Assembly (NCBI GenBank): GCA_043770095.1
Contig: JAYVIR010000045.1
Span: 1 to 64,000, forward strand
From: JBGSUZ01 sp043770095
GTDB taxonomy: Bacteria; Bacillota; Clostridia; Peptostreptococcales; Acidaminobacteraceae
Direction of reading: 5' to 3'
DNA: 64,000 bases
Shown here piece after piece: positions 9,147 to 17,559 of the stretch. Each line of letters begins with the position of its first letter. Positions within the stretch are counted from its first letter, which is position 1. The position numbers were made by a program, and so were the translations under genes. Under the pieces are notes generated by a model. The model was not told the DNA's origin. It did not search any database and worked only from the letters and a program-made list of their open reading frames with translations.

Positions 9147-9176
9147 ATTATACTTCAATTACATAGATACCGTCAA
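9147..9176 (-). promoter_or_regulatory. Sigma-A promoter of the regulator-potABCD operon
   Basis: Minus strand: -35 TTGACG (9176-9171), 18-bp spacer, -10 TATAAT (9152-9147). Confidence 0.8.
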
Positions 9177-9203
9177 GCGACCAGCGCCGAACAGACATCA
9201 GTA

Positions 9204-9238
9204 AAAAACAGGTTAAAAGCTTAGCCTTTAACCTGTTT
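9204..9238 (-). terminator. Terminator after the flippase-like gene
   Basis: Minus-strand 12-bp stem AAACAGGTTAAA/TTTAACCTGTTT with an 8-nt loop and a following U-rich tail. The 5' arm covers the last codons and stop of the gene. Confidence 0.9.
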
Positions 9239-10256
9239 GACTTTTAATTCGACGCTTTTCCGCTAAATGAACACTCAGTGTAAATAAGCCACAGAAGACT
9301 AGTCCAAAATAGTAACTAATGCCTCTCCACAGCAGAATTGCCATGGTTAACAAATGTGCTGTAAAAATGCTTCCTAACAAAATCGAAAATCCAATTTCCG
9401 ACGCACCCGCAGTTCCCGGTACAGGTATAAACGAAACTGCCATATAGAGCATTGCCTGCAAGGAAATTATATCAATATAAGAAGCACCTCTTAATCCCAG
9501 TGCCAAATAAACCAAGTAGGTGACGCTGAAAAATACCGTTAATTGAATCACAGACAAAAAGAATAACCAAAATGTATTTTTGATATCTTCATGGAAATGT
9601 CTCATTGCCATTTGGTATTCATCTGTTAACACTCTAAGGCGTTCATAGGCTCGCTCACGCCTTCTTAATAATTTAATTCTCCAAAGTCCTTCAATTATAA
9701 AATGTCCAATTTTCTCAACCTGTTTGGGTTTAAATGCCATTAATATGATCATCGTCAACCCAACAACATTGATTGCAAGTCCAATGACAATAAAAGAAGT
9801 CGCTGCTTTTAGATTTCCAAATAAACTTTGTATTCTAATGAGAAAAAGCCCCATCGAATATATGGTCACCGTAATTTGAAAGATTAAAAATTTGCTGACA
9901 AGTACTGCCGTCGCATTCCCCATAGACATTCGATCTTTCCCGAGTTCATAAAGTTGCATGGGTTGACCACCACTTGCAAATGGGGTAAGAAAACTGTAAT
10001 ATTGTCCAATAATGGTTGTTTTAAATGCTGACCAAAAGGTCATCTGCGAATCCACTTTTTTCATCAAGTTATCCATCATCAACGCTTCTAGACCCCAATA
10101 AACAAACATGCAAAGAATGCCAAGAACCAAGAATCTCCCGTCTGCCATTTTGATGGTATCATAAAACACTTTTGGATTTAAGTTAGAAAATAGTACTTTA
10201 AATGAAATAATAATAATACCTATTAAAACAACATAATTTATCAATTTTTTTTTCAT
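9228..10256 (-). CDS. Flippase-like integral membrane protein (UPF0104/LPG-synthase TM family)
   Basis: About 342 residues with roughly eight hydrophobic segments. It carries landmarks of the lysylphosphatidylglycerol-synthase TM region family (YbhN/UPF0104): GQYYSFLTPFASGGQPMQLY near residue 80, and FIPVPGTAGASEIGF near 285. It lacks the cytoplasmic aminoacyl-transfer domain of MprF, so it is the membrane domain alone. Start ATG 10256 follows AGGTG; an upstream start would overlap the previous gene by 29 bases. It follows two glycolipid glycosyltransferases in the same orientation with a 13-base gap, so it may move their glycolipid product across the membrane. The function is inferred from context only. 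Confidence 0.8.
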   Translation of the reverse strand: MKKKLINYVVLIGIIIISFKVLFSNLNPKVFYDTIKMADGRFLVLGILCMFVYWGLEALMMDNLMKKVDSQMTFWSAFKTTIIGQYYSFLTPFASGGQPMQLYELGKDRMSMGNATAVLVSKFLIFQITVTIYSMGLFLIRIQSLFGNLKAATSFIVIGLAINVVGLTMIILMAFKPKQVEKIGHFIIEGLWRIKLLRRRERAYERLRVLTDEYQMAMRHFHEDIKNTFWLFFLSVIQLTVFFSVTYLVYLALGLRGASYIDIISLQAMLYMAVSFIPVPGTAGASEIGFSILLGSIFTAHLLTMAILLWRGISYYFGLVFCGLFTLSVHLAEKRRIKSQTG

Positions 10257-10269
10257 AATAGCACCTATT

Positions 10270-11373
10270 TTATAGAAGTTCCAAAATATATCTACCAATT
10301 TTATGTGGTTCGATTTCTGTTTTGATTTCTTCTATATTTCTCTTGATTTGATCTAGGTTATCCATATCATCAAAAGATTTTTGGATAACATCGTCAAGAC
10401 TGTCGTTCTTACCCATTAAAATCCCAATTCCAGAATCCTTTATGAACTTGATGTTTTCTTCCTCTTGTCCTACTTTTGAACGTTTAAGTACCATTGGTAC
10501 GCCTTTGTTAATGGCTTCAAATAAGGTTGCACCGCCTGGTTTGGTAACAATGATATCCGAATCATCCATTAGTTTTGCAATCTGAGTAGAATACCCTAAT
10601 ATTTCAACATTTTCGTAAGTCCCTGCCGAAGAAAGTTCTTCATATAAAGCCTTGTTATTTCCTGTAATGACAACCGTTTTAACGTTTACCATTTTGTCAA
10701 ATTTTTCAAGTAATTCTGAGGTGATTTTTATCTTATCCATCGCACCACCCATAATGAGCAGTTGTTTATATTTGCTTTCTTTTTCTTCTTTTGGAACAAG
10801 AAAATCCATTTTTACGGGGATGCCTGTGATTTTAATGCGATCTTTTTCAATCCCTTTACTCATTAACTTGTCTTCAATAATCTTACAAGGAACAAAGTAA
10901 AGATCTGTATTGTTATGAATCCATTCCCAACTATCTACAACGTCTGTAATGGTTGTAATGAGTGGAATGTTCAAATTATATTTTTCTTTAACACGGGATA
11001 CGAACCCCGAACAAAGTGGAAATGTTGAAATGATAATTTGAGGATTTACACTTTGAATATATTCTGCAACTTTTTTTAAAAAAATATTATAAATGGTTTC
11101 ATCAATAAAATTCTTAGGTGTGTCTTTTTTTATATTGTAAATGACGTTATACACACTTGGGTGTTTTTTAGTCAACATGTAGTAAAGATCAAAGAAATAT
11201 TCCTTTGTTTTTGGTGATGAAATTTCTAAAATATCTTTTACAATCACATTTAAATCTTTATTTTCATCCATGAGTTGCTCTTTAATCGCACTTGCGACAG
11301 AGTCATGTCCCATTCCGAAAGAAGACGTTAATACTAGAATATTGGATTGTTCTTTCATCTGCCTCACCACCAT
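10270..11373 (-). CDS. MGDG-synthase/UgtP-like diacylglycerol glycosyltransferase (copy 2)
   Basis: 367-residue GT-B glycosyltransferase of the MGDG synthase/UgtP/MurG group (GT28). The N-terminal lipid-acceptor domain has SSFGMGHDSVASAI, matching the G-x-GH motif. The C-terminal donor domain has LLIMGGAMDKIKI, VVITGNNKALYEEL, YSTQIAKLMDDSDIIVTKPGGATLFEAINKGVPMV and QEEENIKFI. It would transfer a sugar from a UDP-sugar to diacylglycerol or to a monoglycosyl lipid at the membrane. The start codon overlaps the stop of the upstream paralogue (TAATG); an ATG at 11358 preceded by GGTGAGG is an alternative. The two paralogues could add the first and second sugars; sugar identity cannot be read. Confidence 0.85.
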   Translation of the reverse strand: MVVRQMKEQSNILVLTSSFGMGHDSVASAIKEQLMDENKDLNVIVKDILEISSPKTKEYFFDLYYMLTKKHPSVYNVIYNIKKDTPKNFIDETIYNIFLKKVAEYIQSVNPQIIISTFPLCSGFVSRVKEKYNLNIPLITTITDVVDSWEWIHNNTDLYFVPCKIIEDKLMSKGIEKDRIKITGIPVKMDFLVPKEEKESKYKQLLIMGGAMDKIKITSELLEKFDKMVNVKTVVITGNNKALYEELSSAGTYENVEILGYSTQIAKLMDDSDIIVTKPGGATLFEAINKGVPMVLKRSKVGQEEENIKFIKDSGIGILMGKNDSLDDVIQKSFDDMDNLDQIKRNIEEIKTEIEPHKIGRYILELL

Positions 11374-12497
11374 TAAATATAGATTTCTTCTTCAAAAATC
11401 AAATGACTTGTCAAATCAACAATTTTATCAACTGAGTAATGTTTAGAAATATTCTGCATATTTTCAATCATGGTCATATAAAGATCTCTATCTTTCAATA
11501 GAAGATCCATTTGTGTGGTAAGCTCATCTAAATCTTTTACATGAATCGCTGCTCCAGAGCTTACCAAGAACTCTGTATTTTCAATTTCTTGACCAGGAAT
11601 TGCAAATGGAATAATCATCGGTATTTGCTTTGAAAGAGCTTCTGTCGACGTTAATCCGCCTGGCTTTGTGACTATCACATCTGAATCGTCCATAAGCTGT
11701 GATACATTTTTTGTGAAGCCCAGTATTTCTAATTTTTTAAGTTTTATAACATCTGCATATTTCTCTTTTAACATTTCTTGGAGCGCTATATTATTCCCGC
11801 AGACGACAGTCAAGTGGTACCTCGCATCTGCATCCACGGTTAATTTCTTAACCACTTTTGCAATATCCTTAGATCCCATGCTGCCACCCATAATGAGTAC
11901 TTTAAATAAATCTTTGTCCTCACTTGATATAATCCGTTCACCGCAATTTTGGAACTCCGCTTTGACTGGAATGCCAAAAGCAAATATTTTATCTGCAGAA
12001 ATATTTAAATCGATTAAAGAATCTTTTGTATATTCACTACCCGTAATATAGGCATCTACGAATGGAGATACATAGGCATAATGTGCTTTAAAGTCAGTAA
12101 CCACTGACATGAACGTGCAATCGATTTTCTTTCTTTCTTTTAAATCACTAATAATTCCGACACCAAAAGGGTGTGTGCTGACAATCGCGTCTGGCTGAAT
12201 TGCTTTGACCTCTTCAAGAACTCGATTTTTGACCATAATCAACCCATATCTTAAAAATCGATTGTTAAAACTCTTTCGATTAAACATACGATACATGGCG
12301 CCATATACCAAAGGCAAGTTATTCGCTAAAACTTTATAGCCATCTGACATTATCGTATTAAGAGCGGTACTCGTTTCTTTGAATAAATCCATTGAATAAG
12401 TTGAGTAACCGTGTTCTTCGAATTTGTCAGCAAGAGATTTTGCAGCCTGATTGTGCCCTTCGCCCGTAGACGCCGTTAGAATAAGCACTTTCTTCAT
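11373..12497 (-). CDS. MGDG-synthase/UgtP-like diacylglycerol glycosyltransferase (copy 1)
   Basis: 374-residue paralogue of its neighbour and first gene of the glycolipid run. It begins KKVLILTASTGEGHNQAAKSLADKF, the glycine-rich acceptor loop of the family. The nucleotide-sugar domain shows VLIMGGSMGSKDIAK, VVCGNNIALQEML, FTKNVSQLMDDSDVIVTKPGGLTSTEALSKQIPMI and GQEIENTEFL. Family members make mono- or diglucosyl-diacylglycerol, used as membrane lipid and lipoteichoic acid anchor. ATG 12497 follows GGAGGAAGTTGT. The gene is divergent from the GlnK-like kinase at 12777, with a 279-base gap. Confidence 0.86.
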   Translation of the reverse strand: MKKVLILTASTGEGHNQAAKSLADKFEEHGYSTYSMDLFKETSTALNTIMSDGYKVLANNLPLVYGAMYRMFNRKSFNNRFLRYGLIMVKNRVLEEVKAIQPDAIVSTHPFGVGIISDLKERKKIDCTFMSVVTDFKAHYAYVSPFVDAYITGSEYTKDSLIDLNISADKIFAFGIPVKAEFQNCGERIISSEDKDLFKVLIMGGSMGSKDIAKVVKKLTVDADARYHLTVVCGNNIALQEMLKEKYADVIKLKKLEILGFTKNVSQLMDDSDVIVTKPGGLTSTEALSKQIPMIIPFAIPGQEIENTEFLVSSGAAIHVKDLDELTTQMDLLLKDRDLYMTMIENMQNISKHYSVDKIVDLTSHLIFEEEIYI

Positions 12498-12776
12498 ACA
12501 ACTTCCTCCTGTTCAATGTTCCAATGCGCACATAAGCGCACTATATTATAGTTTCATTATAGACGTTACTTATTAAATAGCAGTATTAATTCTATTAAGA
12601 TTATATTAATGCCTTGTGTCTTTGCAAAATAAGTAATGACTCTATTTCAATCTTCTTAGTATAACACAAATTGATTTCCATGAGAATCGAAATTGTATAT
12701 ATTTGTAACTCCGAGTTTTAGAGAAAATCTAAGCCACATGTGTTACAATTATTTTATAATTGAATTTGGAGGTCAC
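12498..12776. other. Divergent intergenic region
   Basis: It should hold promoters for both the glycolipid operon and the two-component system. A direct repeat GCGCAC-ATAA-GCGCAC lies at 12525-12540 near the glycolipid start. I could not define a convincing -35/-10 pair for either direction. Confidence 0.3.
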
Positions 12777-14033
12777 ATGAAACCTTTTCACAATATTGCT
12801 TGGTTAGTTGCGCTTGTTACCATTTTTTTCGGCCAACTATATATGAGACCATTTTACTCTGATTTTAGATTTTCAATGGGCGTTGTTGTTTTTGCTATTT
12901 TTCTATTATTATACGATCTTAAAATGCAAGAAGTTGTTCTCATAACCGCTTCTATTTTAATATTTAGGGTGATTTTAGCTTTCCTTTCCGGCATCCCTTT
13001 TACAATTGCATTTGAGAGCCATTACCCTTCAGCGCTTTTTTATCTTTGTTATTATGTGATTTTAATTACTTTTAAAACAAAATCACAGTTAGCCTCACCC
13101 CTTATCGCATTTATCATTTTATTTTTTGCAGACAGTTTTTCAAACTGGCTTGAATTATTCTTTAGAGGTGATTTAGATCAAGTGACTATCGCACTTAAAG
13201 CTCAGTCCATTTTCCTCACTGCGCTACTGAGATCAACACTGATTCTTATCGGCTTTTTCCTCGTCAAATTTTATCCAGAAATGTTTCAAAAAGAAAATGA
13301 AAAGCGGAAAATGGCGACATGGATTATCCATCAGTCTAAGTTGTATAACGAAGTTGTCTTCATTAATAAATCTGAAGAGGATATCGAAAATGCCATGAAA
13401 AAGGCTCATCAACTATACAGACTGACAAAACAATATTCTGAAACGTTGCCCAAAGAACTTGATTTTTCTCGCCAAGTCTTATCCATTTCTAGAGATGTTC
13501 ATGAGATAAAAAAAGATTACCGTCGTATTCGTCAAGCACTTACTGCTCTTATTCCAAGAGACTTGCCCAACTCAATTCCGGATGCGCACGAATTAGTCCT
13601 ATATCTCTGTGATGATTTAGAAACATATGCACTTAGCCTGAATAAAAACATCGTTATAGAAAGGCAAGTGGACAAAGAATTGCCCCAGTCACATTTGTTT
13701 GACTATTTAAGCCTTGTCAATAATTTAGCCGTCAATGCCATTGAATCAATAGAAAGCAAGGGCCTCATTGAAATTAATCTTCTAAATCACGGTTCCTATT
13801 GGCAACTCATGGTTACGGATAACGGTTCTGGTATCACACCAGAAGAACTTCCACTTATTTTTGACGCTGGCTATTCTACCAAATATGACCCTATTATTGG
13901 CGAAATGTCTACAGGACTTGGATTGTCACAGGTTGATTACATTGTTAAGCACATTCTAAAAGGCACTTTGACGCTTTCTTCGACAGTAGGTAATGGAAGC
14001 ACATTCAACATTACTTTTCCTAATATCACTTAA
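12777..14033 (+). CDS. GlnK-like membrane sensor histidine kinase
   Basis: About 418 residues. Six hydrophobic segments fill residues 1-170. A dimerisation region follows with likely phospho-acceptor H242 in SRDVHEIKKDYRRI, and a GHKL ATPase has its N box in VNNLAVNAIESIESKG and G boxes in VTDNGSGITPEELP and STGLGLSQVDYIV. The architecture matches the Firmicutes GlnK (YcbA) type that pairs with GlnL (YcbB). Start is ATG 12777, four bases after GGAGGT. The partner regulator starts 20 bases downstream. In Bacillus subtilis the related pair senses glutamine and switches on glutamine uptake; here the next gene is a glutamate/dicarboxylate symporter, which fits control of amino-acid uptake. The ligand is inferred. 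Confidence 0.82.
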   Translation: MKPFHNIAWLVALVTIFFGQLYMRPFYSDFRFSMGVVVFAIFLLLYDLKMQEVVLITASILIFRVILAFLSGIPFTIAFESHYPSALFYLCYYVILITFKTKSQLASPLIAFIILFFADSFSNWLELFFRGDLDQVTIALKAQSIFLTALLRSTLILIGFFLVKFYPEMFQKENEKRKMATWIIHQSKLYNEVVFINKSEEDIENAMKKAHQLYRLTKQYSETLPKELDFSRQVLSISRDVHEIKKDYRRIRQALTALIPRDLPNSIPDAHELVLYLCDDLETYALSLNKNIVIERQVDKELPQSHLFDYLSLVNNLAVNAIESIESKGLIEINLLNHGSYWQLMVTDNGSGITPEELPLIFDAGYSTKYDPIIGEMSTGLGLSQVDYIVKHILKGTLTLSSTVGNGSTFNITFPNIT

Positions 14034-14053
14034 ATAATTAACTTAAGGAGTAG

Positions 14054-14929
14054 ATGATGAGCTGCAATTTTTATATTGTTGACGATGACCGTTCAGTCAG
14101 GAAAATGATCATGAAAATCATTGAATCACATTTTGAAAATGCGACCGTTTTTCAAAACGATTCACCCTGGATGTCTGTACAGGATATTTTAAGGCACCAA
14201 CCCGACCTCGTTATATTAGATTTATTAATGGAAGACATGGATGGGGTAGAAGTCGCTCAAAAGCTTCGCACAGGACTTTATAAAGGCAAAATCATTATGC
14301 TCTCTGAAGTCACTGACAAAGAAATGGTTGAAAAAGCTTACGAAGCTGGCGTTGATGACTACATTAGTAAACCAATCAACGTCACCGAAGTTGTAAAAGT
14401 ATTGCACAGAAACATTGAAAATTTACAACTCAAGAGCTACATTCGCCTTATCGGCTATCCCAATGACCCCAATTCACTAGTCGGATTAAAAACCGACACT
14501 TCAAAAATCCGAAATAGAATTATTACAATATATAAGGATTTAGGCATTGTTGGAGAGCCTGGAACTGAAGAATTAATTTTCTGGATCACATCCGTTACCG
14601 AAAATCCAAACCACTTCAAAAACACTGAGCAAACCCTATGTACGCTCTATGAATGGTTAAAGGTCAATTACCCCATATACGAAGTTGAACCAATGAGTGT
14701 CAAAGGCATTGAACAACGACTTCGTCGGTTGGTAATAACGTCCACTGAGAATCTTGCACATATGGGTATTGAAGATTTTTCATGCTTTAGATTTGAAAAA
14801 TATTCATCTGCATTATTCAATTTTAAAACAATTAAACAGGAAATGGATTCAATAAGAAATAATTCTAGTTGTCACGGAAAAGTTGATGTAAAACGCTTTA
14901 TTGATGGATTTTTATGTTTATTGGAATAG
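14054..14929 (+). CDS. GlnL (YcbB)-like response regulator
   Basis: 291 residues. The N-terminal receiver has FYIVDDDRSVRKMI, phospho-acceptor Asp in DLVILDLLMEDMDGVEVA, and K in DDYISKPINVTEV. The C-terminal half is not a standard OmpR or NarL output domain. It resembles the YcbB helical DNA-binding domain (TSKIRNRIITIYKDLGIVGEPGTEELIF, SVKGIEQRLRRLV). Translation follows the kinase by 20 bases, with AAGGAG ahead of the start. It probably activates the symporter gene that begins 111 bases downstream. The family call rests on overall layout and the helix pattern. Confidence 0.82.
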   Translation: MMSCNFYIVDDDRSVRKMIMKIIESHFENATVFQNDSPWMSVQDILRHQPDLVILDLLMEDMDGVEVAQKLRTGLYKGKIIMLSEVTDKEMVEKAYEAGVDDYISKPINVTEVVKVLHRNIENLQLKSYIRLIGYPNDPNSLVGLKTDTSKIRNRIITIYKDLGIVGEPGTEELIFWITSVTENPNHFKNTEQTLCTLYEWLKVNYPIYEVEPMSVKGIEQRLRRLVITSTENLAHMGIEDFSCFRFEKYSSALFNFKTIKQEMDSIRNNSSCHGKVDVKRFIDGFLCLLE

Positions 14930-14945
14930 CAAAATTATCTGTTTA

Positions 14946-14974
14946 TTGAATTTTCTCATTCTTATTATTGTATT
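14946..14974 (+). promoter_or_regulatory. Candidate promoter of the symporter gene
   Basis: -35 TTGAAT, 17-bp spacer, -10 TGTATT. It lies just after the regulator stop codon and gives a leader of about 60 nt. The weak -10 is consistent with an activated promoter. Confidence 0.5.
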
Positions 14975-15006
14975 TACCTGTAGGATTCGGTAGGTGCTCC
15001 TTTACA

Positions 15007-15029
15007 CTTTTATTTATAACAAATAAAAG
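15007..15029 (+). promoter_or_regulatory. Perfect 9-bp inverted repeat next to the symporter ribosome binding site
   Basis: CTTTTATTT and AAATAAAAG are separated by ATAAC. The 3' arm runs into the AAAAGGGGG ribosome binding site, so as RNA it could partly hide that site; as DNA it could be an operator for the GlnL-like regulator. Confidence 0.4.
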
Positions 15030-15040
15030 GGGGCAATTTT

Positions 15041-16324
15041 GTGAAAGAAAAAAAATTCACACTTACTAAAAAAATCTTTATTGGTCTTATTTTAGGTTTA
15101 GTTTGTGGTCTTGTGCTCTACCCAGTCAAAGAAATACCTTTTATAAAAGATTGGGTTCTTGATTTTGGTTTTAATCTGATTGGGAAAATTTTCATTAACG
15201 CTATTAAAATGATGGTCGTTCCTCTCGTCTTCGTTTCCCTTGTCGTTGGCGCTTCCTCAATGGGTGACATAAAAAAACTTGGTCGCGTTGGCGGAAAAAT
15301 TATGGGACTTTATCTGGTTACGACAGCTGCAGCTATTGTAGTTGCAATGTCACTCGCTGTTTTGATTAACCCAGGTCTTGGCTTAGACATGAGTGTTCTC
15401 GCAAAAGGTGAGTATACCATTAAAGACCCAGTGCCACTCGTGGATGTCTTCTCCAATATGGTGCCAACAAACCCAATTGCATCTATGGCGAATGCCGACA
15501 TGCTTCCCATTATTGTTTTCGCAATTCTCTTTGGTACGGCTATGACTCTTGTAGGATCACGTTCTATTAAAGTCAGAGAATTCTTTGAAGAAATAAACGA
15601 CATCAATCTCAAAGTGGTTGAAATGATTATGACATTTGCGCCATATGGTGTTTTCTGTCTCATGGCAAAAACATTTGCAACACTTGGCTACTCGGCAATG
15701 CTTCCAATTTTGGCATATATGGCAACTATATTGCTCGGTTTACTGTTTCAAGTATGCTTGGTTTATAATGGTTTGCTAATGGGAATGGCTCGACTTAACC
15801 CAATTACTTTCTTTAAAAAGTTCTGGCCTGTTATGTCAGTCGCATTCTCAACTTCAAGTTCTAACGCAACATTGCCGCTCAACTTAAAGACAGTTCAAGA
15901 AAAACTTGGTGCTTCTAAAGAAATTTCATCATTCACCATTCCCCTCGGTGCAACAGTCAATATGGATGGTACTGCAATTATGCAAGGTGTCGCAACGGTA
16001 TTCATCGCTCAAGCTTTTGGAATTGCGCTTGGATTTGACGATTATTTAATGGTCATCTTAACAGCTACACTTGCTTCTATTGGAACTGCAGGCGTTCCAG
16101 GAGTTGGTCTGGTTATGCTTTCAATGGTTCTCACACAAGTAGGACTACCTGTTGAAGGCATTGCACTTATTATTGGGGTGGATAGAATCCTTGATATGAG
16201 CCGTACTGTAGTTAACATCACAGGCGATGCCATTTGTACATTGATTGTCTGTAAATCGGAAAATGAATTTGATGAAGAAATCTATTACGACCGAAAAGTA
16301 TATGTACACGAAGACATCGCTTAA
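15041..16324 (+). CDS. Glutamate/dicarboxylate:cation symporter (DAACS family)
   Basis: 427-residue membrane carrier of the GltP/GltT/DctA family. The re-entrant hairpin 1 serine motif is STSSSNATLPLNLKTV, TM7 carries GATVNMDGTAIMQG, hairpin 2 has GTAGVPGVGLVML, and the substrate-site region reads DRILDMSRTVVNITGDA. The R-x3-T-x2-N-x2-D order is typical of acidic amino acid or C4-dicarboxylate binding. The GTG start at 15041 follows AAAAGGGGG. It lies directly after the GlnK/GlnL-like pair and before a strong terminator, so it is likely that system's target. Glutamate or aspartate is the most probable substrate. Confidence 0.93.
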   Translation: MKEKKFTLTKKIFIGLILGLVCGLVLYPVKEIPFIKDWVLDFGFNLIGKIFINAIKMMVVPLVFVSLVVGASSMGDIKKLGRVGGKIMGLYLVTTAAAIVVAMSLAVLINPGLGLDMSVLAKGEYTIKDPVPLVDVFSNMVPTNPIASMANADMLPIIVFAILFGTAMTLVGSRSIKVREFFEEINDINLKVVEMIMTFAPYGVFCLMAKTFATLGYSAMLPILAYMATILLGLLFQVCLVYNGLLMGMARLNPITFFKKFWPVMSVAFSTSSSNATLPLNLKTVQEKLGASKEISSFTIPLGATVNMDGTAIMQGVATVFIAQAFGIALGFDDYLMVILTATLASIGTAGVPGVGLVMLSMVLTQVGLPVEGIALIIGVDRILDMSRTVVNITGDAICTLIVCKSENEFDEEIYYDRKVYVHEDIA

Positions 16325-16354
16325 CTGAAAATTCCACTGTCCCCTTAACACCTA

Positions 16355-16400
16355 AAAGAAGCACTTTGTAAAGTCAAGTTGACTTACAAAGTGCTTCTTT
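16355..16400. terminator. Strong bidirectional terminator
   Basis: A 16-bp stem, AAAGAAGCACTTTGTA/TACAAAGTGCTTCTTT, continues into a second inner pairing AGTCAA/TTGACT with one bulge. It separates the convergent symporter and cheV genes and can serve both. Confidence 0.85.
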
Positions 16401-16475
16401 ATTAATATGTAGCATAAGCCACACTATTTATATTAAAATAATCTCTAAAATTTAAATTCAACTTAAATAATTTTA

Positions 16476-17399
16476 TTAAATCCCATAATTTTTCTTAACA
16501 ATTGCATCAATGAGTTCAATCAGACTGCCAATTTCAGGTTTGCTAAGTTGTCCATCTGCACCAACAGCTTCACCTTTATGTCTTAAATCACCTGTAATAA
16601 GTGATGAGAAAATGATTACTGGAAGTGATTTCATGATTGGGTCTTCTTTAATTTTTCTAGTCAACGTGTGTCCATCCAACAGCGGCATTTCAATATCCGT
16701 AATCAGCATATGGAATTCACTGCTATAGTCTGCTCCGAAAAGCGCTTTTGTCTTCATAATAAAATCTAATACCTGTTTGCCATCATCAAAGAACCTTAAT
16801 TCTTTAAATCCTGCTGATTGAAGCGTATTTTTAAGGACCTCACGAATCATAGGTGAGTCATCTGCTAAAAGCAATTTAATATTAGAACGGTCTTTCTTTT
16901 CAATGTTAACCATTTTTGCCTCTGTAATGCCTGTGCTTGGGCTGATGTCCATAACAATCTTTTCGAAATCGAGCAACATAATAATGGTGCTATTAAGCAT
17001 TATGTTACCTATTACCAAAGAGTTTGCGGTAATTTCACTTGGTTTAGCAATTTGATCCCATTTGATACGGCTGATCCCAAGTACTTCATCAATAGCAAAA
17101 GCCACTTTGAGTTTATTAAATTCACATACCAAAATCATGCTTTTATTAATATTTTCACTCTTCATGCCCTCTAAAACGACACTCATGTCCACAATTGTAA
17201 TAACTTCACCACGAATGAGCGAAATACCAGGAACAGCTGGATGTGCATTTGGCACTTTTGCCATATTGGTAATATGAAGAATTTCTTTAACCTTTACAAC
17301 ATTAATTGCATAATGGACGCCTTTTACCGTGAAATGAAGAATTTCTAATTCTCCCGTACCTGTTTCTAATAAAATACCTTCTTTATTGATCATCCCCAT
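16476..17399 (-). CDS. cheV: Chemotaxis coupling protein CheV
   Basis: 307 residues: an N-terminal CheW-like domain (about 15-150, with FTVKGVHYAINVVKVKEIL, PGISLIRGEVITIVDMSVVL) joined to a C-terminal receiver (about 170-305, with LLLADDSPMIREVL, phospho-acceptor Asp in HMLITDIEMPLLDGH, and a K in GQLSKPEIG). CheV couples chemoreceptors to CheA and helps adaptation through receiver phosphorylation. GGGGGT lies only two bases before ATG 17399, so ATG 17393 is an equally good start. The gene stands alone; other chemotaxis-like genes are at 38.4 kb and 42-44 kb. Confidence 0.93.
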   Translation of the reverse strand: MGMINKEGILLETGTGELEILHFTVKGVHYAINVVKVKEILHITNMAKVPNAHPAVPGISLIRGEVITIVDMSVVLEGMKSENINKSMILVCEFNKLKVAFAIDEVLGISRIKWDQIAKPSEITANSLVIGNIMLNSTIIMLLDFEKIVMDISPSTGITEAKMVNIEKKDRSNIKLLLADDSPMIREVLKNTLQSAGFKELRFFDDGKQVLDFIMKTKALFGADYSSEFHMLITDIEMPLLDGHTLTRKIKEDPIMKSLPVIIFSSLITGDLRHKGEAVGADGQLSKPEIGSLIELIDAIVKKNYGI

Positions 17400-17513
17400 A
17401 CCCCCTATTCCGATATAACTCTACTCTGCTACATTTATACCCACCAATAAAAGGATAAACAGCATTTTATTTTTCGGTATGTAATATCTCTAATAAAAAT
17501 TATAGCATTTTTT

Positions 17514-17550
17514 AAGAAAAAAAGCGCTGATGAATATTCAATCAGCGCTT
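17514..17550 (-). terminator. Terminator after kbl
   Basis: Minus-strand stem AAGCGCTGAT/ATCAGCGCTT with a 9-nt loop, followed by seven U. Confidence 0.92.
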
Positions 17551-17559
17551 AAAAATTTA

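Noticed and set aside
12755..12760. TATAAT just upstream of the GlnK-like kinase gene
   Set aside because: It would place the transcript start inside the GGAGGT ribosome binding site, and there is no -35 hexamer at proper spacing.
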